Notes under the pieces: generated by a model
The model's database searches: none
What the model was told of the DNA's origin: nothing
Seen by the model: only the letters and a program-made list of their open reading frames with translations
Translations under genes and position numbers: made by a program
Part shown: positions 23,461-35,713 of the stretch, piece after piece
Layout of the letters: each line of letters starts with the position of its first letter
Position numbering within the stretch: the stretch's first letter is position 1
NCBI GenBank assembly: GCA_038501625.1
Contig: JAZAYU010000003.1
Coordinates: 1,243,001-1,307,000, forward strand
Direction: 5' to 3'
DNA from: Corbicula japonica
Lineage: Eukaryota > Mollusca > Bivalvia > Venerida > Cyrenidae
DNA: 64,000 bases

Positions 23461-23590
23461 GGCCCATGATCTTAAAACTAAAACTGGAGACCACTCTATA
23501 ATCTCAAGCATCTATTTTCATGAAACATTTGCAAGACAGATACTTGAGATTTGAGACTTGTCGACAATCTCAATTTTATGATCTTGGGCA
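23461..23590. mobile_element. Family B element, copy 4
   Basis: GGCCCATGATCTTAAAACTA to ATTTTATGATCTTGGGC; both arms recognisable, tip diverged. Confidence 0.65.
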
Positions 23591-23869
23591 CTGTCTTCCT
23601 TATTTTGAATAACATGTTTAGGCCTACTGATTGTAGAAGAATTTAAAGAATTGAGGACTCGTATGTAAGTGCGAAAAAACGTTAAGTGATATTTGTTTAA
23701 TGCCAGTAGAAAACTGGGTAAAACGTCTAGATGATGCCATAACCGAATTACAGTTCCCCTAGGTATTCTATCTCTAGTTCATCATTCACCAATAATAGCC
23801 GGTTATTTCTGGTTCTTAAACGTACCGTAAGCTGTGCAAATTATGTCGATAATTAAGTTTTCCACGTTA

Positions 23870-23910
23870 CCACGTTTGCTAAGCATTACGGTAATGCTGA
23901 GCAAACGTGG
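23870..23910. repeat. 41-nt near-perfect palindrome
   Basis: CCACGTTTGCTAAGCATTAC faces GTAATGCTGAGCAAACGTGG with one mismatched pair and a single central base. Confidence 0.8.
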
Positions 23911-24189
23911 TTACAGGAATGCCATTGCTCCAAAAACAATAGTGACAGTGGCCATTCTTCCACTTACCACAATTACAATCCTAATTTCTGTAAATCATAT
24001 ATATTCGTGAAGTAATTTTCATAGATTTCGTGAGAAGACCGATGGACGAATTTAAATCCCCACGATATAAAGTATTGAGCCTGACAAGTGAAAAAATTTT
24101 AGTTCCAGAAAATTAAACACCCACGGAAATGGTGTCTCACGGAAAACCACGAAATTTTATGCCCACAAATATAAGTGCACCCAGAGTAT

Positions 24190-24240
24190 GACCTACATAC
24201 TCGCCCCTCTGCCCGCCTACATACTCGCCCCTCTGCCCGC
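24190..24240. repeat. Short tandem duplication, 24-bp unit
   Basis: Two adjacent copies of CCTACATACTCGCCCCTCTG plus CCCG. Local duplication, no function seen. Confidence 0.8.
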
Positions 24241-24602
24241 AGTTTAGTCGATTCGCAGCAAGCGTTTGATTTAATTTATCATGTAAATCCGCTTTTCGCT
24301 CGATTTTGATGAATCCATGTTCACCAGGCATTTGAAGCAAAAAAATTCTTTAAGCTTGACGCCGCGTATCTATGCATTCTCACGAGCTATTGACAGCGTT
24401 TAGAAATGTTTTCAAAATATGCAAACATGTCACTTAGTAACTGACTTTCATGAAAAGTGGTGGAACCATATTTTTAAATCAAATAAATCGAATACTCGAT
24501 GAAATAATAGCCCTTTTTGTCCCAACTATTAGTTGAGAGGTTTGGAATAACAATTAGAACCCTTTGTATACCCGCTAATATAGATCACGTGATCTGTGTC
24601 AA

Positions 24603-24690
24603 AGATCATAAAACTAAAACTGGAGACCTGTCTCAGATTTCAGGTGATTGAAATTTGAGCCTGCTCTCTAATGTCAGTTTCATTATCTAC
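24603..24690. mobile_element. Family B fragment, copy 5
   Basis: GATCATAAAACTAAAACTGG and GGAGACCTGTCTCAGATTTC, with a shortened second arm (CTCTCTAATGTCAGTTTC). Confidence 0.55.
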
Positions 24691-25686
24691 CAAAGTAGTC
24701 CAAGACGAGTAGTTTTCTAAGAAAATATGATCACTAATAGCTTAAATTTACTATAGGGAATACTTAAACAAATGTTCATCGCGTGTGCAAGTACAATTTC
24801 ATGAGTATTTAGGAGGAATATTCATCCGGAGACTATTAAAGTTGTTTTACCCGTATTGTTAAATAAAATATGGTCGTCCGTGGGCGGGGCACGTTGTATT
24901 TTAAATTAAATTGTGTTTTACATTTTAAATATTTTATTTTTCTTCTCATAAACCGATAGCCAGATTTCAGTTTTATATGAGACCCTCTAAAATAATGTGT
25001 TCAATCCATTATCGTTGAATAAGGTCCCGATGGAACAGTGCTTGTTTTCCCTACATGTCTGAAGGGAAAACTTTGACTATCTTGTTAAAATCTGTCAGAC
25101 CGATTTACAAAAATACGAGTGTGTTGCTGGGTGACTCTCAACCAAAAGTGTTCAAGTTCTATCGTTGGGTGATAAAAATGGCTGCCACGAGATCGAAATA
25201 TTTTTCCTGTAATAACATATATTGTTTAAAAGCTTCTTCTTTGGTTGGAGCTAAGATATTTTGTGGGTTTAAATATCTTCAGACTAGCGCTTCAGGGCCA
25301 TCGTCCCCGCTTGTTTCGAAGTACATGTATAATGATACTTCGTTATTTTTTTTATTAGGAAATCTGTTTAGATCCTATAGTTCAATGCGAACACGTTTAG
25401 AACTTTTTACATCTTTAGTGAATCTTAGTTAGGCATTATTTTTATTTTCTTAAAATGTGCGACAGCAATGATAACCAGGAAATGAGATTTTCAAATTTTC
25501 CTCAGTGAGAAAATATGTCCAGAGACTCCAGACTGTAACTTAATGCATGAGACAGAAATGCTTCAGATCTATGAAATTTTGTTGTTGACTTGTCATGGAA
25601 CTTCATATATTGTTTCATCGTTAAAATGTGTGTTCATTGATGATTATAAGGAAATAAGATTGTCAGTTGATCATGAATATCCTTAA

Positions 25687-25794
25687 TTAAAACCCTTTAC
25701 TCCATAGATACACCCTTATTTCAGCGATCAGCTAAGATCCAGATCAGACAGCACGGAAATGCCGGCTGATCTGTGGCGTATATGTAGTAAAGGG
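25687..25794. mobile_element. Family A MITE, copy 11 (internally deleted)
   Basis: AACCCTTTACTCCATAGATA on the left and ATATGTAGTAAAGGGT on the right, with a single hairpin between them. Confidence 0.7.
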
Positions 25795-27504
25795 TGTAGT
25801 GTGGACGGTGTTCTCGGTTATGGGCGAATCAGGTCTTCCCGGTCCTCTTTACCCAGGATTCCAGTAAGAAATGTAATCCTGGTCATCCGTATAGTAATTG
25901 TATGAACGAAAGCATATATATGTGTATATAAACTAGCACGAACAGTGCTGGCTGTACAGTATTTTCTGCGCACTCTCTGATCTGGAATTTATAAGCATCA
26001 AGCAGCAGAGTGATGCCCTCCAATCATCAGTCGGTGTCTCTATACTAATGATTCAGTAACATGCGAGTGTTCTTTCTTCTTTCATTATTACCCGTGAAGT
26101 TACTTCAATAATTAACTTTTGTATGCACTTTGTATGGATTTATCATTCAATTGGTCTCAGAAATGTAACAGAAAAGGGAACTATAACACATACAGCTTCG
26201 TGGAATATTGATTCCTTATAATTCATCTGTGACAGGTACGTGAAACACCAAAAATCCTCTTGATCATTTAATTAACTAATGTCGCTTGCAGCTAAACATT
26301 CTTACACGGCTTAATTAAATAAAATATTAATATCAGCCTTGCGGGTTTTTTTTGGTTAATTGTTTACTTTCACGTGGTTTTTCCCGTACGAAATTCTATG
26401 AAGCTGCACAGAAACATGTCCAACTCTTTTACGTGCTGTTGCAAGTAGCATGAAGGTGCTTGTTACTGGTCTCCAAATCAAAGGGATCGCTTTCTTTTAC
26501 TTTCTTTGCGTCGCGCAAACAACGTTGGTGGTAACCGTTTCTGTTTAAGTCTCGCATCCCACTGACATTAGAAATACGGTTATGGATGTCAGGTTCCGCA
26601 GCTCCCCTAATGACCTTCAATTATCTACGCCCAGAGCTAAAAAATGAGCGTTTTTAGACCAAAATTCAAATCTCAGATCCTAAGGAATAACGGCACTACT
26701 CGTATACATTTTGTATAAAGTGTTCAGGCTAACGTTAGTTTCATAAAGAAAACGTCACAAAAACGTTTATTTCAGGTTTGAAGCAAAATTATCACTAATC
26801 ACTGATGTTTACCATTTTCTTTTCCCCCTCTTATTGTGTTTTGGCTTTTTTGTGCAGAAAGCGACATCCGTCCGCTTCGTGAAATGTTATAATAATTGAT
26901 TCGTGAGGGTTTCTTTAAATGCAAAATTGACACATTTTGTTCCAGTGACTTTTATGTTGGGACTTTCATGAGATGTCAGACATATAACGACATGCTTACA
27001 ATGCCTGGCATCAGCGAAACTTTGAAAATTTAATAATTCATTTCTCATAGGCATTTCGATTGTAATATTACCATAATTAATTGAACGAGGTTCTAACTAA
27101 TTCACCCAAACTGCCAATAATTTATGACACAGCCATTATTCTTGTATGATTGATTTCTGACACATGAAAATTATTGTAAAACGAGCAGACACTTCGACGT
27201 TAGCTGAGGTCCAAGTATACTTTTTTATTTTATGCTTTTCAGTGAATTGTAGAATTTTTCCGGCGAAAAAAAAAGTGGTATTTCACTATTTTCAAACAGT
27301 AGAATACCATTTTTATTTTCACTGTTTTATTTTCACGTTGGTACCCAAACGTACATAACGTTCCGAATGAGAACGTTTACAAAACGGGCTCAAGTTTGGG
27401 TATATGACATCGTCATGTCAGGTCATAAACAAACGTTTTTGGCCCCTTTTCATGGAATTTTTCTGTCAAATTCACATAAATAGTGCACTTAAAGCATCTC
27501 GTAA

Positions 27505-27568
27505 ACTCCGGAATCATGTATTTTCACTCGTGGCTTTGCCACTCGTGAAAATACGAATTCCGGAGATC
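27505..27568. repeat. Long hairpin with TATTTTCACTCGTGGC arms
   Basis: CTCCGGAATCATGTATTTTC plus ACTCGTGGC faces GCCACTCGTGAAAATACG plus AATTCCGGAG over a 3-base loop (TTT). Few mismatches in about 29 bp of stem. Confidence 0.75.
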
Positions 27569-29473
27569 GTGAGCTTCGTGAACTTGGTGAAATATATTTC
27601 TATCTTACACTGGTAAAAACAAATATCCTCTATATTATTGTCGTGTTGTTGCTGCTTTGGTTTGTTTCATAATATACAACTTAAAAGTCGGATGCAAGAT
27701 TAAGAGAAAGTGTGTGCATTTGGGGCAGCCTTGAAGTAGTTACTGTGATATAGTGATAATTTCTGACTTCCGAAATCAGCATGAAAACTTAATCTTGCAG
27801 CCAAAAAGGGGGTTCCAGCAACCCTACTGGACCCTCTCTGGATTCGCCATTGAACTTACTATACTGAACTTTAATTCAACTAAACGCAACTGCGAAAATT
27901 CTCATCATATATATTGTTAATAATTGTGTCCAGTGACTACGATTTATACATGTACAGAAAATTACCTGAAATGCGTTTTGTTTTATAAATCAACATCGTT
28001 TATTGTATAGTGTATTGTATCCGTTAAATACTCTGTTAATCAAAATGTACAAAAACTGTCATCTTCTTATCGTCGACGTTTTGAAACTCGCGCGAGCTTA
28101 ATATATTTTTAATGAAATTTCATACGAATTTTATTTTATGCTAACGTCTTCCAAATTGCTGACAACAGATAATGACACTGAGTCTAAAACTAATTGTTCT
28201 TTATTACTTTGACACAACACTCTGCACGAAAAAGCTGTATCTGAAAACAAGAATTATTAGTTATTTATCATTTGTTTAGTTATGCCCACCTTTCAGTTGA
28301 CTTACTTGGCATAAAAATTAACGAGTCTTAATTACATTAATTAATTAACAAAATTCTTCTGCACGTTCTTTCAGAAATAGCCTAACTCTTACATTCTGAC
28401 ACGTAGTGGATTTTACCCACACCCTAACAGTGCTTTGAGATTCAAGTCAATCAATCAATTCATCAATTGATCGATAAGTACATCACGTAATCACTCACGC
28501 TCTCACTTGATCAGTCAGTATATATTAATTAAACAATCAACCAGCAAGTCCTATCTACGAATTCCGATCAATCAATGAAATATTCAACATTGATGTCATG
28601 TATACTAGTTTCGATTTATTGATACCAAGTTCTATGCTGGATCACGTATTAAGTCTAGTCATCAAACGGTTAAAGTGCATATCTACCCAGGATTTAGACC
28701 ACGTTAGGATTGATTGAATGAATGAAGTAAATATTGAAAACTTGTCGAGGGCTGTTTATGGGCGTAGTTAACTACTTGGCACAAGTTCAACGTACTAATG
28801 GATTAAAGAATTTAATGAAATTTTAGTTTTAATTTAAATTCCGGTCATAGCTTTTAATCATGGATTTCAAGTCTTATTTGAAGGTAAATATCTTGATTTT
28901 TATACATTAAATTTGAATAAGTTTTATAAGTGTTGAAATTTGTTTTAAATTTTATGGCATTTTGTATATTTTCCGCCAGTCGTTTCAAACAATGGAATGC
29001 ATTATTCACCGGTCGCATTTGCTCTGGCCATATTTAAACATATTGATCATTTTAACTGATAACATTATTGCCAAGATTAGCTTTGCTTGAGGTACGGTTT
29101 TGGGTTATGTAAGATAAGCATATATATACATGTATTCAGTCAAAGATCCAGATTTTGACCAAAGAATTGAGCTGAAATTTTGCTTACACTGCGTTTTTTT
29201 CAGTGATTAAACATGTAACATCTCGCTGTCTTATTGTCTTACCCACCCCAGTTCCCCGCTCCTCCCAATCCTCTCAACATGGTTTTGTAAATCATGTTTT
29301 GCTTTTTCATGTACCGTAAACACGATACGTATGTTAAAACTCTTAACTCGGCGGCCGTTAAAAATATCCCCGTATATATAGTCAGAAATGCTATCAGTAA
29401 ATAATCGGTTACCGATGTCATTCAGTAATGATTACGTTTATTCGGGTTATCCTATCATCAGTGTTGGTGTTGT

Positions 29474-29552
29474 CCCGGTTAGCTCAGTCGGTAGCTTGAC
29501 CGGAATTGCATGGCAAGGCGCTGTTGCCGTACGTTTCGGGTTTGTTCCCCAG
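29474..29552 (+). repeat. tRNA-like SINE head (degenerate)
   Basis: TTAGCTCAGTCGGTAGC resembles a pol III A box, and CGGGTTTGTTCCCC about 45 bp later resembles a B box. The anticodon arm does not pair, so it is not a working tRNA gene. Confidence 0.35.
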
Positions 29553-31015
29553 AAGAGGCAATATCATTTTAATAAAAGTAAATGCTTTCAATTCATAACG
29601 TTCTATGAATTTGTAAATCATCCCTGTGAATATACAAGCTTAGAATATATTTTGCGCGCCGATCATTGCTCTGGGATTGAAATTTCCGTTCATAGAGAAT
29701 AATGTTCAATAAATTGTGTTTTATTTACTTTACTCAGTGATTAAAATGTAAAAGTATTTGTTAAAGACCATGAGTTTATTGATTGCATGGTCAGTATATT
29801 CGCTGGGGGAAGTTCCTCTGATGCTGTATTTCGATACTGTGTCTTCTTGCCGTTTATATTTGTATCATTTGTATCATGTGTCTGGAGGTTAAGCATGGAC
29901 AATTTATTACAAAATCACAATACGCGTCCTGTAATAGTAACTATGTATTATAAGACTATTAGTTGCAGCATTTGAAGATTTTGGTCAGCTTGTCCATTTA
30001 TCAATGTAGACCCATATCATCACTGACGTTTTTGAAGTCTTATTATGATCTACACTGTTGCAAAACTTTGTAATGAATGATTTCAGTCCTGACTTCCCAT
30101 TCATTAACTTATCCATCCCAGCTTGTTGTTAAACTCATAACAAGCTAAGAAGTACTGGTCAGTGACGTTGTAGTATATGTCCTTGGGGAAGGGTTGACAT
30201 CCAATTAGCGAGAAAAATTTCACACGTAAATGCTTTTAGGTACACTCAGTATCGCGTACGTAGTTGTTATTGTATTACGAGTTTTTGTTTTTTGATTCAG
30301 AAAGAAACATTTCGTGGATGCTTGTATGCGTCAACAGAAGAGTGCGGTTGTAATATAGTAAAACGGAGTAAATTAAAATATTTATTGCGCATACTTATTA
30401 CCAGTGACCAGGGATAGGTTCATTATAAAATCAGCGAAGTTATTTACCAACATTTAATTGAAAACAGAAGTCCAACTGCTTTTGAACTAATATTTCTTTC
30501 TCAAAGGATTTACTACGATTTATATGATGATTAGACCGATTAAAGATGTATTTTTTCGGCGGTATGTAAAAATAAAACTTTCTTTAGCAACCGATTTCAA
30601 AACATGAGAATTAACAGGCTTTGAATTAAATACGGTAGTGATTTTGACATTAAAGAATGCTTGTAGCAAAGAGAACTCATTGGACATGATTTTTCATTCT
30701 TAATTATATTTGTGTAGCTTTAATTTTATTACGTTACTGCTGGTGAATACAGTCCTGAATTGGCTAAAAAAGAGTTTTTTTTCTTGAAAAAAGGTGTTTA
30801 TCATCTGTTTATTAACCCAAACAAAAACTAATTACAAACAATCGATGATGAGAGAAAGGCATAGTGAATTTTCGAAACGAATGTTGTTGTTTTGTCTATG
30901 TTATGTGAGTGCAGCATTAAATTAGTGAATTTGTTAGTACCGAATATGCATGTAATATACAGCCATCACACACCTTTTTTGTATTTTCAGTTCCAAATCT
31001 CCTCGTAGACCAAAA

Positions 31016-31672
31016 ATGGATCTCACTATGTTTAATCAGATAGCACAAGTAAACGATCACCTGTTCTTGAGCAGCGCAGGCGCTATCAAACAGGACCGCC
31101 TCCGGACTCTTGGCATCACTAATGTAGTCAACTGTACTATGGAAATCCCGAACTTGAAACTGCCCAGTGTAGAATGTATACAAATCCACGTTGAAGACAC
31201 ACCAAGTGCTAGATTAGGAATATATTTTGACCGGTGTGCTGATAAAATTCACCAAGTGCATAAAAGTGGTGGTAAGATTCTAGTTCATTGTGTAGCAGGA
31301 GTTAGCCGGTCAGCAAGCTTGTGTATAGCATATCTAATGAAATACCAAAGAATGACATTAGACCAGGCTTACTATCATATAAAGAAACGCAGACCTGTGA
31401 TCCATCCGAATGTTGGTTTCTGGCGCCAACTGATCGAGTACGAACGGCGCTTGTTCGGACGTAACACCGTGAAAATGATCCCATCTGGAATAGGACCTAT
31501 ACCGGACGTGTACAAGGATGAAGTAAAAAACATGGTCTGGATCCCTTCTAGAAATTCTTCTTACAATTCTAACAATTACAGCTCGGGTTCAAGTCGAAAT
31601 ATGTCTAACATGTCCTACAACACAACGTATTCACGTGCTTATAATTCTCTACCCTTTCGGCATGGTTATTAA
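31016..31672 (+). CDS. DUSP14: DUSP14-like dual-specificity phosphatase
   Basis: A 218-aa protein starting at ATG 31016 (context AAAATGG). The exon begins at 30991 after acceptor TTTTCAG, and the 25 bases before the ATG are open in frame, so an upstream coding exon is not excluded. The active site HCVAGVSRSAS gives His91, Cys92 and Arg98; Asp61 in HVEDTPSARLG is the likely general acid. PVIHPNVGFWRQLIEYERRL and NTVKMIPSGIG match human DUSP14 almost residue for residue in those blocks. DUSP14 acts on MAPKs and TAB1 in vertebrates; the substrate here is unknown. Residues from about 178 to the end are rich in Ser, Asn, Tyr and Met, a tail vertebrate DUSP14 lacks. The symbol denotes the closest family member. 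Confidence 0.9.
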   Translation: MDLTMFNQIAQVNDHLFLSSAGAIKQDRLRTLGITNVVNCTMEIPNLKLPSVECIQIHVEDTPSARLGIYFDRCADKIHQVHKSGGKILVHCVAGVSRSASLCIAYLMKYQRMTLDQAYYHIKKRRPVIHPNVGFWRQLIEYERRLFGRNTVKMIPSGIGPIPDVYKDEVKNMVWIPSRNSSYNSNNYSSGSSRNMSNMSYNTTYSRAYNSLPFRHGY

Positions 31673-33662
31673 TGTCCGGGCACTTTGCAACGTTTTTTCG
31701 ATGTTGTTGTTTTTTGTTATATTTTCGTCCTTAATGTGAGTGTCCGGTGATAAGTTCGCGTACAAATAATTTTCAAATCTGAAAGGTTATTTATATTTTC
31801 AAGCACAACTGTAAAATTAATGCCGATTTATCGCGAAAAGGCTAACACGAAATTATGTTGTCGTTAATATGTCTGCGTTTACGGTACCGCTTGGCAGGAA
31901 TGAACAATCTACAAGTTTTGATATATCTTTTCGTTCATGGCAGAAAATATTCTTATTATCAGACACTCGGGTTATGGACATGTTTACTTTTTTGACAATC
32001 GATTTCGTTTCGTTTAAATATGTCAACATGCTACTTCACCAATTTTAAGTAAAGAATGTTCGTAAAATTCCATTAAAGTGGAATATTTCTCAAGAACGAA
32101 ACAAATTCGATGGAATCATGTTATTTCTCACTGCATTTGCATGTTTTTCTCATTGTGGTACATAAACATTAAATCCTCCATGCCATTAAAAAAAACGAAA
32201 TACCGGAAAAGTAGTGACCTTAAGATTCGATCATTGTTAGAGCAGATATCGTCACCTTAGTGCAAAAACATACGTGCAATTGAAATAAGAAGACTTTAAT
32301 TTAATGCATTTAGTGATAGACGATATAACTCACACGATTATTTTAGGTCGTCCCATCCAAAACGTTAGGTACATAGTAAGACCGCTTTCTTCTTCATTTT
32401 TTTGGATTCAGATCTAAAAGAAATAAATATGTTATCTACCGTGCAGATGACCTAAAATGACATTTTGGTGTCATAAGTAGAATTTAACCAAGGTCTTTTA
32501 ATTGAAGGTAATTTTACTGTTGTACTCGAGTATTCCATAAGTAAGTTCTCCGTTAAGGCATTGTGCCAAATTTATTTGCATTCTAAGTCAGAAAATTCTT
32601 GAGATTTAGTAACCGGTATTCTATGGATAGGGATTTTTCGCAATACAGTGTTTTGGCTGATACTCTCACCCACCATCAGGCATTAAGTCCGTCTCTATTC
32701 GTTTCCGTTTCTGCGAGGACAGAATTAAGAGATATTCTTTTAGATTATTAGATTTGATTATTTAATATTTATGAGTACGCTTTGTAAATCATCAGTTACC
32801 AAGGAGAACATAATCTAGCAGGAACTAGCGTTTCGAACGAAGAACACGTGTCATTTTTTTCGAAAAGGTCTTGGGCACATGTGTTAAACTTATTGACACG
32901 AAATAATGTGTTTCTTTAGGACAAGTAGATTTATTCTTTTTTTAATTTTCAATTGCATTCTTATCTTTGCATCGAGTATACCACTTCTTATTTATGTAAC
33001 AATTAAACACATGTTTTATCCACCTGAAAATAATGGACCAGGTGTGTTTTATAGATTATCTTATCTTGCAGAAACAACTGAAGTACAATTAATAACTTAT
33101 AACCATCTGAAACATAGGCCACCTTTAGATTAAAACATCAACAACAGATAAATCATAAACCGAGTTTTGGGACCAGCTTCTAAACTCATAAATTCAGATG
33201 GAGAAATAGTTTGAATTTCAAATAACCGGTTTTGCGGGTCCTATTAAGAGGTTTGACTGTATTAGCAATCGCCTAGTCATTATCATAACCATAATCATGT
33301 ACGCTGATCATTGTGCGAACGCTAAAGGTGACAATACCCAATTACCAAATTTACTAAATTTACAATTACGCTTAAAGTTCTACTTAAGCATGAGTTGTAA
33401 CAACAAATTGTCACTTTTATCAATGCACATCATGTTCGTTTCCATGTTTCAGATATGGTGAGACACCATCTCATATATTCCAAGGTACAGAAATGCGGCA
33501 GATGCAAACCCTTGTGATAACACATAAATGATACATCTACTAACTTCAGAATAACTCGGTGATTAAACTCATAAACGGTTAAATAAATTTGATAACTTCA
33601 GCTGGAAAAGTGTAACATTTTTAATGAGATGATAATATAATATTATATTATATTATAAGAAA
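31673..33662. other. 3' flank of the DUSP14-like gene
   Basis: AT-rich, probably 3'UTR at first. A 75-codon ORF at 32906-33133 encodes one hydrophobic segment followed by a polar tail; it is not recognised and is not called as a gene. Confidence 0.4.
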
Positions 33663-33899
33663 TGGAATGTACCTTTAAAATATGTTCAGACAGCTCATAA
33701 AATTGCCACAGTGTAGTGTACATGGCACCGATTTTGGATTTTACCTATTCCATATGTAATAGTTCCTGTTTATTGAGGGTTACAAGCAAAACTTGTCGTA
33801 ACATCTTAACTACAGTCATGCTTGCAACCTTGACGCCGAGAACAACACGCGACTTTTGGGTTCGTAAACTGCCTTAAAACGTTTTAAAGGTACATTCCA
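33663..33899. mobile_element. Short MITE, TGGAATGTACCTTTAAAA ends
   Basis: Perfect 18-bp inverted repeats at 33663-33680 and 33882-33899 enclose about 200 bp of non-coding sequence. No clear target duplication. Confidence 0.65.
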
Positions 33900-34229
33900 C
33901 CATATAATGATACAATACTTAGTTAACTGGTTAAGGTAAATTGTGGCAGTATTTTCTATGTACATTTATTTAATGGTTAGTTTTGCTTTTCTTGGGTCTC
34001 AAACCAAACATGGACAGGAACAATATTTTCTAAGTGTTATTTTATCCACATCACATTGTAAAATGCATGATTTGTAGTTGGTTTTTATGTAGTTTTATTA
34101 AAAACATTTTGTTGGATGTTGTGTTGTTATATTGTTTCAGTGTCTTCTTTTTCACTTACAGCTTCGCCCCCACCCCAGCGCTTGTTAACATCTGCGCTTA
34201 ACCCTTACTGAAAAATACCAAAATGCTAC

Positions 34230-35001
34230 TTAAGGTGGAACGCGCCTCAAATTTTTTTCGAGTTTCCTCACGAAATTTCGCATACATATAATTGAGCATA
34301 TGCCTGATTTGGAAGTGTGCTTACTTTTTTGGTATTCTTAGCCGTTTCGAAACTACAAGCCTTCAAAGTATGTCACTAACGTCACTTATGAGACGTCTGT
34401 CAAATTTCCCGCGTTCAAGCAACAAAAGTCGATATTTCAGTCAATTTTGCGTTGATTGCTACGAAATTTTATCACGTAGTCCGTCTTACAAATTACCTCA
34501 TGTACATATAATTTTCTTATCCATGGCTCATGTTATCAAACGTTTTGTCGAAACATTTTTAATCAATAGAGTTAAAAAAATCAAAATTTAAATTTGCAGA
34601 TTTTTTTATAATCAACGAAAACCGCGATTTTTAAGCAAAACGCGACGCCATTTTGTCTCTGAAAACGGACGTTAAAGACTCATTAAATTTGTAAAACGTG
34701 AGCCACGGATAAGAAAATTATATGTACACGAAGTAATTTGTAAGACGGACTAGGTGATGAAATTTTGTAGCAATCAATGCAAAATTAACTGAAATATCGG
34801 CTTTTGTTGCTTGAACGCGGGAAATTTGACAGACGTCTAAAAAGTGGCGTTAGTGGCAAACTTTGAAGGCTTGTAGTTTCGAAACGGCTAAGAATACCAA
34901 AAAAGTAAGCACAGATCCAAATCAGGCATATGCTCAATTATATGTATGCGAAATTTCCTGAGGAAACTCGAAAAAAAATTTTGAGGCGCGTTCCACCTTA
35001 A
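34230..35001. mobile_element. Fold-back element with ~310-bp arms and TTAA flanks
   Basis: Ends are GGTGGAACGCGCCTCAAA and TTTGAGGCGCGTTCCACC. The arms (about 34234-34545 and 34686-34997) are reverse complements along their length with scattered substitutions, around a ~140-bp loop. TTAA lies at both edges (34230-34233, 34998-35001). This is the target-site type of piggyBac elements, but the termini differ from family A. Non-coding. Confidence 0.85.
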
Positions 35002-35627
35002 AGAAATGTTTAAGAAAATTTGAGCGGCATTGACCAATTCCGGCAAGGGACAACGCGATCAGCCAGCGTAAGATACTGAACCGAACTTTCAAACGCAATT
35101 CCCGATTTTTTTTTTCATCTCAATTTCTTTGATTCTTGCTATAAATGAAATGCGACAGTGAATACTGAACCAAACTTACTACCCAACAGCTGTGCTCTAC
35201 TTCATAAAAGAATGCACAGCTGTATATTACTCAGTTAATGCCGCCTGCAAAATTGTATGAAATTTGTAAATTATTTGAAATGGATCACTGGGTTTCAATT
35301 TATTATTTTTAATCTTTTTTTCAAAACTATGGTGATAACTATTTATCTAACGAATACGGGGATTAAAATCTTTGCAATAATACTTTTATAATTGTAAATT
35401 AGCAATTTGAAGTCTGCAGTGTTGCGTTTGGTTCAGTCTAGAGGCTTAAACCTATATGCATTTACCTGAAATAATGCCGTATACATCGGGAACTTAAATA
35501 ACCGAATTAAAAAGTAGAACAAATGCATCTCTCCCGAAGCTATTCGGAGTAGGCCTATTAATTGCAATAATTAGTTCATTTTATATCAGTACGATGACCT
35601 AAATGGTTGTAAGACTGTCCTTTGCGC

Positions 35628-35713
35628 AAGGTTATAAAACTGGTCGCCATTTCAGCCAATCAGATGCTTTAGATTTGCGACTGGTTTCCATGCTCAGCTT
35701 TATAACCTTCAAC
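35628..35713. mobile_element. Family B fragment, copy 6
   Basis: AAGGTTATAAAACTGGTCGC, CATTTCAGCCAATCAGATGC and GCTTTATAACCTTCAA. The first arm is mostly deleted while the CCAAT arm is intact. Confidence 0.7.

Larger units (their letters stand above)
25795..30990. other. Region without confident gene
   Basis: Upstream flank of the DUSP14-like exon. It contains the palindrome at 27505-27568, a repeat tail at 27803-27855 and a tRNA-like stretch at 29474-29552. No ORF shows conserved protein features. Confidence 0.4.

Noticed and set aside
25055..25432. 125-aa ORF starting MSEGKTLTILLK
   Set aside because: No domain, no splice context and unbiased composition; length is possible by chance in 64 kb.
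34292..34591. 99-aa ORF
   Set aside because: Lies in an arm of the fold-back element at 34230-35001; not protein-like.
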